Source: Oscillospiraceae bacterium (GTDB taxonomy: Bacteria > Bacillota_A > Clostridia > Oscillospirales > Oscillospiraceae). From it: DNA of 23,693 nt. The stretch lies in assembly GCA_021771675.1 (NCBI GenBank), contig JAETOP010000054.1, positions 1 to 23,693 on the forward strand. The letters run 5' to 3'. Below, piece after piece: positions 1-7,682 of the stretch (position 1 is its first letter; the number at the start of each line of letters is the position of its first letter). The notes under the pieces are model-generated. The model was given only the letters and a program-made list of their open reading frames with translations. It was not told the origin of the DNA and searched no databases. Both the position numbers and the translations under genes were made by a program.

Positions 1-190
1 GGCTTACGCCGTGCCAGCTCCCCTTACACAGGGGAGCCTTGGGCGCTCCCGCGCCACAGCAACCAACAACATGCCGCAAAATCGTTACCGGGCATTGGGG
101 TAACGACCACAGACCAGCCTCGTGCGAATTGTCAGCGGCGACTCGCCGCCAAACACCAATTTACCGGGCTGGGATCATTCCGCTTCTGAC
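1..190. repeat. GC-rich intergenic repeat, arm cut by window edge
   Basis: This stretch downstream of eutB holds no gene. It contains the hairpin GCTCCCC (17-23) / GGGGAGC (31-37) and then text that recurs elsewhere in the window. The CTCCCGC..CC..AGCAACCAACAAC stretch and the following AAAATCGTTACCG and GGGGTAACGACC words are repeated almost unchanged at 13464-13530, and the hairpin itself recurs at 8059-8077 and 10998-11017. It looks like the right arm of the family that also lies at 7690-8240, 10780-11100 and 23573-23693. Being cut by the window start, its full extent is unknown. Confidence 0.75.
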
Positions 191-215
191 TCCTAATTCC
201 CAACTCCCAGCCGTC

Positions 216-1580
216 TCAATAGAGCAGGCTGGAGCCGTCCCCGGCCTTGGCGGTGAGATGGCCGTTTTCCACAAAGCCCATCTTTTCCAGCCAGCGCTGG
301 AACTCCGGAATGGCGGTCTTGCCGGTCAGTTCCCGGAGGGCTGCGGTCTCCCGGAAGCCGGTGGTCTGATAGTTCAGCATAATGTCATCCCCATGGGGGA
401 TGCCCATAAAGTAGTTGCACCCCGCCAGGGTTAAAAGGCTCGCCAGATTCTCGATGTCATTCTGGTCTGCCTTCATGTGGTTGGTATAGCAGCAGTCGCA
501 GCCCATGGGGATGCCGGTGAGCTTGCCCATGAAATGATCCTCCAGTCCCGCCCGGGTCACCTGGCGGGCGTCGTAGAGGTATTCCGGCCCGATGAAGCCC
601 ACCACGGTATTAACCAGGAAGGGCTGGAACCGCTTGGCAAAGCCATAGCACCGGGCCTCCATGGTCACCTGGTCGGTGTCATGGTGGGCGTTGGAGCTCA
701 GCTCGCTGCCCTGGCCCGTCTCAAAATACATGACGTTGGGCCCCTGGGCCGTGCCCTGCTTCAGAAGCAGCTGCCGGGCCTCCTCCAGGGTGGATGCCGA
801 AAATCCGAAAGCCTCGTTGCCCTTCTGGCTCCCGGCGATGGACTGGAAAATCAGATCGCAGGGAGCGCCCTTCTTCACCGCCTTCATCTGGGCGGTGACA
901 TGGGCCAGCACGCAGATCTGGGTGGGAATCTGCCAGTGCTCCTTGATTTCCTGGAACCGGCGGAGAATCCGCCCCACCTGCTCCGGGGAGTCGGTCACCG
1001 GGTTCAGACCGATCACGGCGTCTCCCGCTCCAAAGGACAGCCCTTCCAGCACGGAGGCCGTGATGCCCTCCGGATCGTCGGTGGTGTGGTTGGGCTGCAA
1101 GCGGCAGCTCAGGGTGCCGGGCAGACCGATGGTGGTGTTGCAGTGGGCGGTAACGGTGATCTTATTTGCCCCATAGATCAAATCCAGGTTGCCCATGAGC
1201 TTGCACACCGCCGCCACCATCTCACTGGTGAGGCCCCGGCTGATGCGCCGGATGTCCGCTCCGGTGGTCTTCTCATCCAGCAGCCACTCCCGGAACTCCG
1301 CCACGGTCCAGCCCTTGATCTTCTCATAGACCGCCTCGTTCACATCGTCCTGGATGATTCTGGTCACTTCGTCCTGCTCATAGGGCACCGCCGGATTCTC
1401 CCGCAAGTCCCCCAGCGTCAGGGCGGACAGCACCACCTTGGCGGCAATCCGCTCCTGGGCGCTTTCCGCCGCCAGCCCTGCCAGCTTGTCTCCGGTCTTT
1501 TCCTCGTTGGCCTTGGCCAACACCTGTTTGATGTCCCGGAACAGGTATGTTTTTCCCAAAAGGGTTGTTTTCAGCTTCAT
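216..1580 (-). CDS. eutB: Ethanolamine ammonia-lyase large subunit EutB
   Basis: This is the catalytic large subunit of the adenosylcobalamin-dependent lyase that splits ethanolamine into acetaldehyde and ammonia; the enzyme normally works inside the Eut microcompartment. At 454 aa it matches the usual EutB length (about 453) and is collinear with the family from MKLKTTLLGKTYLFRDIKQV to the C-terminus, including the segments VTAHCNTTIGLPGTLSCRLQ, GFIGPEYLYDA and MGCDCCYTNHMKADQND. The ATG at 1580 overlaps the eutT stop by four bases (ATGA), so the two are probably translationally coupled. Its partner eutC lies more than 2 kb upstream, on the other side of eutM, eutT and a repeat-filled gap. 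In most known clusters eutB sits directly before eutC. No clear terminator follows; repeat sequence begins about 10 nt after the stop. Confidence 0.97.
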   Translation of the reverse strand: MKLKTTLLGKTYLFRDIKQVLAKANEEKTGDKLAGLAAESAQERIAAKVVLSALTLGDLRENPAVPYEQDEVTRIIQDDVNEAVYEKIKGWTVAEFREWLLDEKTTGADIRRISRGLTSEMVAAVCKLMGNLDLIYGANKITVTAHCNTTIGLPGTLSCRLQPNHTTDDPEGITASVLEGLSFGAGDAVIGLNPVTDSPEQVGRILRRFQEIKEHWQIPTQICVLAHVTAQMKAVKKGAPCDLIFQSIAGSQKGNEAFGFSASTLEEARQLLLKQGTAQGPNVMYFETGQGSELSSNAHHDTDQVTMEARCYGFAKRFQPFLVNTVVGFIGPEYLYDARQVTRAGLEDHFMGKLTGIPMGCDCCYTNHMKADQNDIENLASLLTLAGCNYFMGIPHGDDIMLNYQTTGFRETAALRELTGKTAIPEFQRWLEKMGFVENGHLTAKAGDGSSLLY

Positions 1581-2263
1581 GGCTTACTTCCTTTCTGCTG
1601 AATCATCAGCAGGTAAATGGCGCTGCTCAGCCGGTTCATGACCCGGAGTAAATCCGGGCGGGTCACCCCTCCATCGGGGCCGGTAAAGGCCGCCGCTGCC
1701 GCCAGCTCCGCCTCCCGGGCGCAGACTCTCGCCAGGTTCAGCTGGGCAATCTCCCGGCCGTCCCGGGCCTCCGGCATGAAATGGGGCTGGCCGTAGTAGT
1801 CCTGGGGAAAGTGGCTCCGGCGGTGGAGCTCCTCCTCCGTCAGGCCAAATATTTTTTCCTCCTGTGCCGGTTCCCCCAGCACCTCCCAGCGCAGCAGCTT
1901 TCGAGTCAGGGTGAGCAGCTCCCCCAGCTCCCGGTCAAATTCCAGCACCTCCAGGCGGCACAGAATCAGCCGGGCCTCCAGGGAGTCCAGCTTCCCCCGG
2001 AACACAATTCTCGGATGGGTCTTGGGCACCAGGGTGGTGCCCTCCAAATGGGTCATGTGCTCCGGCTTTTCCTCCAGGAAGCCGCCCCCCAACACATGAA
2101 AGCGAGTGGGCTTTGCTTCCTCTGCCGGGAGAATCTCTATTCGCTCCCGGCGGAGGAAATCCTGGGCAGCGCTGGTGAGCCGGTCGCTCCTGCCCAGGAA
2201 GAACACCCGCTTTCCCTCCCGGGTGCGGATGTTATTTCGGACGGTTTCCTCGGTGTAGAGCAT
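1577..2263 (-). CDS. eutT: Ethanolamine utilisation cobalamin adenosyltransferase EutT
   Basis: EutT makes adenosylcobalamin from ATP and cob(I)alamin, supplying the cofactor used by EutBC. The 228-aa product aligns by eye with enterobacterial EutT: the DRLTSAAQDFLRRERI segment near the N-terminus, EEKPEHMTHL around residue 66, VLGEP followed by GLTEEELHRRSH near 145, and NRLSSAIYLLMI at the C-terminus. The Salmonella protein carries a CCxxC metal-binding motif just before the THL segment; here the matching region (RFHVLGGGFLEE) has no cysteine, so this belongs with the metal-motif-free EutT proteins, as described in Listeria. The start ATG overlaps the eutM stop (TAATG) and the stop overlaps eutB (ATGA), so eutM-eutT-eutB is one tightly packed unit. 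Confidence 0.92.
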   Translation of the reverse strand: MLYTEETVRNNIRTREGKRVFFLGRSDRLTSAAQDFLRRERIEILPAEEAKPTRFHVLGGGFLEEKPEHMTHLEGTTLVPKTHPRIVFRGKLDSLEARLILCRLEVLEFDRELGELLTLTRKLLRWEVLGEPAQEEKIFGLTEEELHRRSHFPQDYYGQPHFMPEARDGREIAQLNLARVCAREAELAAAAAFTGPDGGVTRPDLLRVMNRLSSAIYLLMIQQKGSKP

Positions 2264-2562
2264 TATTCCGTCCCGCCAGCCAGGGGCTTGCCCTTGGGCA
2301 GGATGTTATCCACCTCTACATGGGGCCGGGCGATGACGTGGACGGAGATCAGCTCCCCCACCTTCTCCGCCGCCGCAGCCCCGGCGTCCGTGGCCGCCTT
2401 CACGGCGCCCACGTCGCCACGAACCATCACGGTCACGAGGCCGCCGCCCACCTGCTCCTTGCCGATGAGCTGAACATTGGCGGATTTCACCATGGCGTCC
2501 GCCGCCTCAATGGCCCCTACCAGGCCCTTGGTCTCGATCATTCCCAATGCGTTTGTATCCAT
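2263..2562 (-). CDS. eutM: Microcompartment hexameric shell protein EutM (BMC domain)
   Basis: A 99-aa single BMC-domain protein of the EutM/PduA/CcmK class, which forms hexameric tiles of the microcompartment facet. It starts [20 protein letters not shown] and contains [18 protein letters not shown] and [15 protein letters not shown], all typical of EutM. I place the start at the ATG at 2562 because an AAAGGA ribosome-binding site lies about 9 nt upstream. A longer reading from 2583 would add MMKGTKK, which only translates the binding site. It is the first gene after the repeat-filled gap and overlaps eutT by one base. Its presence together with EutL shows that ethanolamine breakdown here is meant to be compartmentalised. 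Confidence 0.95.
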   Translation of the reverse strand: MDTNALGMIETKGLVGAIEAADAMVKSANVQLIGKEQVGGGLVTVMVRGDVGAVKAATDAGAAAAEKVGELISVHVIARPHVEVDNILPKGKPLAGGTE

Positions 2563-2936
2563 TTTCTTCGTTCCTTTCATCATGATATACTGAAATGATG
2601 CTTAAATGACGGTACAGCCCAATGCGGGGAGGTGCGTCCTCCATCGCTTAGGGACTATACCATTTCGCCCAACGGCTTGCTATCCGCAACTGCCTGCTGC
2701 CCAATCCCCCCTTCCACTGAGCAGAGGAATGATTGCCACCGGCAATCATAAATATTTCAATTCGCTGTGCGAGCACCACCCTTTACACAAGGGGGGCATG
2801 AGCTCAGAAGCCGGTTCCTGGTTCCATTCAATGGAACACTCAAAGCTCATTACCTGGCGGGAGGCTAATAGCCTCCCCTACGGGCATCCCGTTAAATTCC
2901 TAACTCCTAATTCCTAACTATCTCATATCCTATATC
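2563..2936. repeat. Repeat-filled gap splitting the eut cluster
   Basis: This 374-nt stretch between eutL and eutM has no credible gene. It holds the hairpin ATGATTGCC/GGCAATCAT (2729-2749), a nested hairpin GTTCCAT/ATGGAAC (2821-2837) inside ATGAGCT/AGCTCAT arms, a CCTCCCCTACGGGCATCCCG segment resembling 8155-8175, TCCTAACTCCTAATTCCTAA near 2897-2918, and a CTCATATCCTATATCTTATA run reaching the eutL stop codon. The part at 2590-2670 (ACAGCCCAATGC..., TTTCGCCCAACGG) resembles the internal part of the repeats near 7880-7930 and 10900-10960. I read it as decayed insertion(s) of the window's repeat families. I see no convincing promoter for eutM, though one could be hidden. Confidence 0.6.
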
Positions 2937-3566
2937 TTATATCTCTAACGGTCTTCCCGCCACCTGGGCTACCTGCTCCCGGAAAGCGGCACAGGCGGCG
3001 TCGCAGGCGGATTGGGTGCCCGAAAGCAGTCCGCCGCCGAAATTGGTCTCGCTGGGCGGGGCATAGAGTTTACATAACTTTACGTCCGCCGCCTTCAGGG
3101 CAGCGTCCAGGGCGTACATGGCTTCCAGGGGTGGAGCGATGAGATAGGCCAGGGCGCTTCCAACGGCTATGCCCGCCTCTCCCGCCAGAAAGGAGCCCAC
3201 GCTGCTCACCGTATGGGCCAGGCAGGGCACCCCGCTTAAATCCTCAAAGCCCACTTTTTTCAGCGCTGACAGCGCCGCCTCCATGCCGCTGCGGGCATCC
3301 CCCGGCGTCCGGCCCGCCAGAATGCCGATGACCTCCCCGGCGTTGGGGGTGGAGGCGTTGGCGGCCCCGGCATAGAAGCTTCGCCCATAGCAGACCTTCA
3401 CCTGGGCCGCCTTGGTGGCCGCATCCAGGGCAATATAGGTGGCGTCGTCACAGTCCGTGGTGAGCATGGCCAGGGAGGAATAGCCCTCCGGCGCTCCCAG
3501 CTCCCGGCACAGCCCTGGCGCAGCATTGGCCAGATACCGCACCGCCAGCACCTTCACAGGGATCAT
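2937..3566 (-). CDS. eutL: Microcompartment shell protein EutL
   Basis: EutL is a tandem BMC-domain protein that trimerises into pseudo-hexameric tiles with a gated pore in the Eut microcompartment shell. The 209-aa product begins MIPVKVLAVRYLANAAPGLC and contains LTTDCDDATYIALDAATKAA, VVYGRSFYAG-like CYGRSFYAGAANASTPNAGE and APPSETNFGGGLLSGTQSAC, all recognisable EutL segments; the usual length is about 215-220 aa. Its ATG overlaps the eutC stop (ATGA). The last codons and the stop run into a CTTATATCTC-type repeat that continues downstream, so the extreme C-terminus (PLEI) may have been reshaped by the repeat. Confidence 0.95.
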   Translation of the reverse strand: MIPVKVLAVRYLANAAPGLCRELGAPEGYSSLAMLTTDCDDATYIALDAATKAAQVKVCYGRSFYAGAANASTPNAGEVIGILAGRTPGDARSGMEAALSALKKVGFEDLSGVPCLAHTVSSVGSFLAGEAGIAVGSALAYLIAPPLEAMYALDAALKAADVKLCKLYAPPSETNFGGGLLSGTQSACDAACAAFREQVAQVAGRPLEI

Positions 3567-4471
3567 GCCCCTTCCTCCAGATGCAGGGCAACTCCGGAAA
3601 CCTGCTTTTTCAGAATGGTCTCCAGCAGGCCCGCAATGTGGGCTCCGGCCTCCACAGCGGGGGTACCCTGGGCATGGATGTTGCTCACCACCGTCCGGGC
3701 GGATTCCAGCACCCCGGTCCGGGGTCGGTAGGTGATATAGGCGGACATGCTCTTATCCGTCACCAGTCCCGGCCGCTCTCCCACCAGCATACACACCACC
3801 TCGCAGCCGGTGATGTCCCCGATGGCGTCTCCCGCCCCCACCCGGCAGTACCGGACGAAGAGTGGGGCGGCGGTTTCGATTCCCCGAAGCTTCAGCCCGT
3901 CCCGGATGGCGGCCACGCAGTCCAGGGCATTGGCCAGGATAGCGGCGGAGGAAAGCCCGTCTCCCACCACCAGCTGCACCCGGGGGGTGCCGGGCACCGC
4001 TGAGCGGATTTTGCCGGCATTCTCCTCATCGAAGCAGCGGCCCAAATCCGGCCGGGTCAGATACTCGTCCTTGTCACGGCATCTGGTTTTGACCTCCACC
4101 ATGCCGTTTTTCGCCGCAAAATCCTCCGGCACCTGGGAAAACACCGTGTCCTGGGCCGCCGCATGATCCGCCCGGAAGCGGAGCATGGTCAGCGTCTTAT
4201 ACCTGGGCCCCGCCTTGCCGCAGCCTAAGCGGGCGGGGGTCTTCTCTTTGAGGAGCCGGAACTGCTCCGGCTTTTCCGGCTGCTCCACCAGATAGAGCTT
4301 GCGAAGGTTCAGCTTCGTCACATCCGGCACAAAATCCCCGTCGGCGTAGCCGGAATCCGGCTGTCGGGGCTGGGGAGCAGCGGGATGATAGTCGCTGGCC
4401 TTCACCGTGGGCTCCCGCCCCATCTGCGCCAATATTTCCGCCACCATGGCGGTAAGCTCCTGCTTGTTCAT
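3563..4471 (-). CDS. eutC: Ethanolamine ammonia-lyase small subunit EutC
   Basis: Small subunit of adenosylcobalamin-dependent ethanolamine ammonia-lyase; with EutB it forms the active enzyme and helps bind the cofactor. The 302-aa protein (family about 295) contains the EutC segments TPARLGCGKAGPRYKTLTML, LTRPDLGRCFDEE, VQLVVGDGLSSAAILANA and GERPGLVTDKSMSAYITYRP. I use the ATG at 4471 (MNKQELTAMV) because GGAGGAAGTC directly before it is a good ribosome-binding site; an in-frame ATG at 4483 would only translate that site. The first ~45 residues are a weakly conserved, proline-rich tail of the kind proposed to target EutC to the shell. It follows eutA after 19 nt and overlaps eutL by 4 nt. 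Confidence 0.96.
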   Translation of the reverse strand: MNKQELTAMVAEILAQMGREPTVKASDYHPAAPQPRQPDSGYADGDFVPDVTKLNLRKLYLVEQPEKPEQFRLLKEKTPARLGCGKAGPRYKTLTMLRFRADHAAAQDTVFSQVPEDFAAKNGMVEVKTRCRDKDEYLTRPDLGRCFDEENAGKIRSAVPGTPRVQLVVGDGLSSAAILANALDCVAAIRDGLKLRGIETAAPLFVRYCRVGAGDAIGDITGCEVVCMLVGERPGLVTDKSMSAYITYRPRTGVLESARTVVSNIHAQGTPAVEAGAHIAGLLETILKKQVSGVALHLEEGA

Positions 4472-4490
4472 GACTTCCTCCAATCTGTTG

Positions 4491-5837
4491 CTATGTCTCT
4501 CTCGGCCCGTCCCGGGACAGCACCAGAGTCTTCACCACCACCGGAAAGGCGGGGCCCACCGGGGCCGCCACATCCAGATAGCTTTCCCTTCCAACCTTCA
4601 CCCGATCCAGGCAGAGGATGGGGGCGTCCCGGCCCAGCCGCAGGGCCAGGGCCTGTCCCAGGGCCTTTGCCATATCCTGCTCCAGGCAGAGATAGACCGG
4701 GGACGAACCTGTGGCGGCGATTTGCTCCGCCAATTGGGTCAGCTCCCCATAGCTGGGGGATTCCAGCCCCGGCATGGCATAAAAGCAGGCCGTCTCATAT
4801 TGACTCCTCTGGGCATCATCCGTGATCACCGGGATGTTTTTCAGGGGAAACTTCACATTCTGGCAGAATACCGTGCTGCCGGACAGCTGGGTGCTGTGGC
4901 AGCCGGCGCCAATCACCGTGGCCCGGATGGTCTGGCTTCCCAGCACGTATTTTCCCCGGCACAGCAGGCTCTGCCGGATGGCCCGGCCCAGCAGGGGGCC
5001 AATGTCCCCATACTCCTGCCAGGGCACCTCCCGGTCGATGCAGTCCGCCACACCCCCGGAGAAGGAAATCGTGATGGGCTCCCCAGGCTGGCTCAGGGGC
5101 AGAGCGCCCCCCGCCTCCCGGGTGGTGAGCCGGGTCAGAAGATCATCCGGCTCCCGCAGGCCCGCCCCCATCTCCAGAGCCGAGGTCAGCAGCTGCGCCA
5201 GTCTTTCCCCTGCTTCCCGGCTCAGAGGCTCACCCACTGCGCCGTCCCAGATGCCCCCCAAAACCGGAGAAACGTAGCTGATTCTGCCCTCTTGCAGCTT
5301 GACCAGCCGTCCGCCCACGTTCAGGCAGCCGGTGGCGGCGATTTCCCCCCGGCGGATCAGGGCCAGATTGCTGGTGCCTCCGCCAATGTCCATGTGGAGC
5401 ACCGTTTCTCCGGTTTTCTCGCTGTATTGTGCTGCGCCGGCTCCCTTGGCCGCCAGCACGCTTTCCAGGTCAGGCCCGGCGGCGGCTACCACAAAGTCTC
5501 CAGCCAGGTCGGCCATAGCCTCCATCACTGCTGCGGCGTTCTCCTTCCGGCTGGTCTCCCCGGTGATGATGACGGCTCCGGTGTCCACATCCTCCCGGCG
5601 AATTCCCGCTGCCCGGTACTCCCGCTCCACGATTTCCCGGATGGCGGCGGCATCCATTCGCTTCTGCTCCAACAGCGGGGTGAAATACACCGGGCTTTGG
5701 TAGAGGATTTCCCGTCCGCTGATGGCCAGCTCCGGCACCGCAAAGCCGGAGGCCCGGTTCTGAACCGCCAGCCGGGACACCACCAGCTGGGTGGAGGTGG
5801 TTCCCAAATCCAGTCCCACACTGAGCAGCTCAGGCAT
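4491..5837 (-). CDS. eutA: Ethanolamine ammonia-lyase reactivating factor EutA
   Basis: EutA is an actin/Hsp70-fold ATPase that releases damaged cobalamin from inactivated EutBC so a fresh cofactor can bind. The 448-aa product shows the phosphate-1 loop GLDLGTTSTQLVV (residues 8-20), the phosphate-2-like DIGGGTSNLALI near 150, and the late EutA segments IGAGCHSTQLSGSTVF and VKFPLKNIPVI. Length is normal for the family (about 465). Its ATG lies inside the end of the alcohol dehydrogenase gene (8-nt overlap) and eutC follows after 19 nt, so adh-eutA-eutC-eutL reads as one transcript. In many clusters eutB follows eutA directly; here that position holds eutC. Confidence 0.95.
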   Translation of the reverse strand: MPELLSVGLDLGTTSTQLVVSRLAVQNRASGFAVPELAISGREILYQSPVYFTPLLEQKRMDAAAIREIVEREYRAAGIRREDVDTGAVIITGETSRKENAAAVMEAMADLAGDFVVAAAGPDLESVLAAKGAGAAQYSEKTGETVLHMDIGGGTSNLALIRRGEIAATGCLNVGGRLVKLQEGRISYVSPVLGGIWDGAVGEPLSREAGERLAQLLTSALEMGAGLREPDDLLTRLTTREAGGALPLSQPGEPITISFSGGVADCIDREVPWQEYGDIGPLLGRAIRQSLLCRGKYVLGSQTIRATVIGAGCHSTQLSGSTVFCQNVKFPLKNIPVITDDAQRSQYETACFYAMPGLESPSYGELTQLAEQIAATGSSPVYLCLEQDMAKALGQALALRLGRDAPILCLDRVKVGRESYLDVAAPVGPAFPVVVKTLVLSRDGPRET

Positions 5838-6912
5838 GGCCCGCCACCTGTTCCAGCACCCGGCGGATGAGAAATTCCTCCACCTTGATGGGGTTGGTTT
5901 CGATGCATGGATCCTCCATCACCGCCTCCACAATCATGGGCATATTCTCCGTCAGCTTCCGGGGCGGAATCCCCGCCTGGGACAGAGTCCCGGGCAGCCC
6001 CAGCTCCCGACGCAGCCGGAGCAGCCCGTTTTTCAGATTCCGCAGTGCCACTGCGTCGGCGCTGCCCGCCATCCCGGCGCACCGGGCCAGCTCAGCATAA
6101 CGGCTTGCCACCTTGTTGGCGTTGCAGTCCACCACCGCCGGGAGCAGAACGGCGTTCAGCCGACCGTGAGGCACATGGAAAACCCCGCCCAGGCTGTGAG
6201 CAATGGCATGGCACAGCCCCAGTCCCGCCTGGGAGAAGGCCATTCCCGCCATGGTGGAGGCCAGATGCATTTTAAGCCGCACCTCCTGCTTCCCCGCAAA
6301 GGACGCCGGAAGCACTGCATAGGCCATCCGGAAGCTCTCCCGGGCCAGCATGTCGGAAAACGCCCCCGCCCCGGTGGCAACATAGGCCTCCATAGCATGG
6401 GTCAGCACGTCAAAGCCCGCATCCGCAATCAACCCCGGGGGCAGCTCCTTCAGCAGGTCGCTGTCCAAAATGGCAGCGGCAGGGCGAAGCTTTTCGTCCA
6501 CCAGGGGGTGCTTGGCCTTCCCATGGGTCAAAATAGCGAAATCCGTCACCTCCGACCCGGAGCCAGAGGTGGTGGGGATGGCCACCAAGGGCACATCTGT
6601 CTGGGCAAAATAGGCCATGGCCTTGGCGCAGTCCATGGCGCTGCCCCCGCCCAGAGCCACCAGCAAATCCGGGGCGAAGGCGCGAAGCTTCGCCGTCCCC
6701 TCCGCCGCCAGGGCCACGGTGGGGTCCGGCTGAACACGGTCAAAATATTCAACCTTTTCCGCCTTTGACGCTTCGGCAATCCGCTGGGCTGTGCCGTTTT
6801 TCATGAAATAAGGATCCGTTACCAGCATCAGACGCTTTGCACCGAATTTTTCCAGCACCGAAACCCCGCCTGCACCGGCATATATCTTGGTCTTTAAGGA
6901 GAATTCCTCCAT
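5830..6912 (-). CDS. eutG: Iron-containing alcohol dehydrogenase, EutG/PduQ-like
   Basis: A 360-aa group III (Fe-dependent) alcohol dehydrogenase that would reduce the acetaldehyde made by EutBC to ethanol and regenerate NAD+. Seen features are the nucleotide loop ALGGGSAMDCAKAMA (86-100), PTTSGSGSEVT (113-123) and the metal ligands by family pattern: D168 and H172 in GFDVLTHAMEAY, H235 in GLCHAIAH and H249 in PHG. The start is the ATG at 6912; the ribosome-binding site is weak (GGTGGG). It heads the eut block and overlaps eutA by 8 nt. The gene symbol rests on context: sequence alone cannot separate EutG from PduQ-like enzymes. I see no eutVW-type dual hairpin that I would claim in the 141 nt upstream. 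Confidence 0.85.
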   Translation of the reverse strand: MEEFSLKTKIYAGAGGVSVLEKFGAKRLMLVTDPYFMKNGTAQRIAEASKAEKVEYFDRVQPDPTVALAAEGTAKLRAFAPDLLVALGGGSAMDCAKAMAYFAQTDVPLVAIPTTSGSGSEVTDFAILTHGKAKHPLVDEKLRPAAAILDSDLLKELPPGLIADAGFDVLTHAMEAYVATGAGAFSDMLARESFRMAYAVLPASFAGKQEVRLKMHLASTMAGMAFSQAGLGLCHAIAHSLGGVFHVPHGRLNAVLLPAVVDCNANKVASRYAELARCAGMAGSADAVALRNLKNGLLRLRRELGLPGTLSQAGIPPRKLTENMPMIVEAVMEDPCIETNPIKVEEFLIRRVLEQVAGHA

Positions 6913-7024
6913 TTACCCACCCGCCTTTTCAGCAGTAGTATGTTCCAAGGGGTTCGGAATATGTATGGCAGGGCGGAAATTTTTCTTCCTGGAGAAAAAA
7001 GTGGTAGGAAAATGAGAACAAATG

Positions 7025-7033
7025 TGTTATGAT
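7025..7033 (+). promoter_or_regulatory. Possible extended -10 promoter for the ruvC operon
   Basis: TGT followed by TATGAT (7028-7033) resembles an extended -10 element 20 nt before the start of the small membrane protein gene. No good -35 box is present at the right distance. Weak call; it is the best candidate in the 141-nt divergent gap between the eut locus and the ruv genes. Confidence 0.3.
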
Positions 7034-7053
7034 AGGCGGTGAGGTGAAAAACC

Positions 7054-7185
7054 ATGGAGCATGAAGAAGAAAAGGGCTATTCCCCCCGCCCGGCCTGGCA
7101 GATTTGGGCTGCCAGAATCGGTCTGGTGGTGTTCATTCTGTTTGTGATTTATCAGTATCTTTGCATTCTCCGGGGTGGCAGGTGA
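7054..7185 (+). CDS. 43-aa single-pass membrane protein upstream of ruvC
   Basis: A small open frame encodes 43 residues: MEHEEEKGYSPRPAWQIWAA, a hydrophobic helix RIGLVVFILFVIYQYLCIL (about residues 21-39), and RGGR. The acidic N-terminal tail and the basic C-terminus suggest a single-pass protein; the topology is not settled. A GAGGTG ribosome-binding site ends about 7 nt before the ATG. The TGA stop overlaps the ruvC start (TGATG), a layout typical of translational coupling, which supports this being translated. I do not recognise the family; a function tied to RuvC cannot be assumed from adjacency. Confidence 0.6.
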   Translation: MEHEEEKGYSPRPAWQIWAARIGLVVFILFVIYQYLCILRGGR

Positions 7186-7682
7186 TGAAGATTCTCGGCA
7201 TCGACCCGGGCTACGGCATCACCGGCTTCGGTCTCATCGACGCCCAGCGAAGCCAGTTTCAGCTGCTGCGCTGCGGGGCCATCACCACGCCCCCAAACAC
7301 GGACTTCTTTTGGCGGCTCAGCGTGATTTACAACGACATGGTGGAGCTTTTGATGATGGAGAAGCCCGATGCGGTGGCCATCGAAGAGCTGTTCTTCGGC
7401 CACAACGTCACCACCGGCATCAACGTGGCCCAGAGCCGGGGGGTGATCCTGCTGGCGGTGCAGCAGGCGGGAGTCCCAATTTTTGAATACAAGCCCATGC
7501 AGGTCAAGCAGGCCGTGGTGGGCTACGGCAATGCCAGCAAGCACCAGGTGATGGACATGACCAAGCGGATTCTCCGCCTGTCCGCCGTGCCCAAGCCCGA
7601 CGACGCCGCCGACGCAGTGGCCATCGCCCTGTGCCACGCCCGTTCCAGCACCTCCCTGCTGGCGGGGAAAGTTAGAAGTTAG
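7185..7682 (+). CDS. ruvC: Holliday junction resolvase RuvC
   Basis: RuvC is the dimeric endonuclease that cuts Holliday junctions after RuvAB branch migration. The 165-aa product starts MKILGIDPGYGITGFGLID with the first catalytic aspartate D7; the acidic pair E67/E68 in AVAIEELFFG and D140/D143 in PKPDDAADAVAIALCHA complete the RNase H-like active site. The ATG at 7185 is chosen because the protein begins there in the family and because it overlaps the upstream stop; a longer in-frame reading from 7104 would lie inside the small membrane protein gene. The last residues (KVRS) and the stop fall inside a GTTAGAAGTTAGGAATGAGG run, so the repeat after the gene appears to supply the end of the coding sequence. 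Confidence 0.96.
   Translation: MKILGIDPGYGITGFGLIDAQRSQFQLLRCGAITTPPNTDFFWRLSVIYNDMVELLMMEKPDAVAIEELFFGHNVTTGINVAQSRGVILLAVQQAGVPIFEYKPMQVKQAVVGYGNASKHQVMDMTKRILRLSAVPKPDDAADAVAIALCHARSSTSLLAGKVRS

Noticed and set aside
477..1601. Long open frame of 374 codons on the plus strand opposite eutB
   Set aside because: It is antisense to a full-length, well-conserved EutB; its translation is low-complexity (Gly/His/Gln-rich) and follows from the GC-rich codon bias.
2606..2917. 103-codon frame in the eutL-eutM gap
   Set aside because: No ribosome-binding site, the content is repeat sequence, and the hairpins lie inside it; not supported as a gene.
4407..5870. 487-codon open frame on the plus strand opposite eutA and the end of adh
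   Set aside because: Antisense shadow of EutA with a His/Gln/Pro-rich translation, no ribosome-binding site and no family resemblance.
6913..7053. EutV-type dual-hairpin antiterminator upstream of the eut block
   Set aside because: Small pairings such as TTCC/GGAA exist in this gap, but I see no convincing pair of conserved hairpins or a terminator; eutVW are not in the window.
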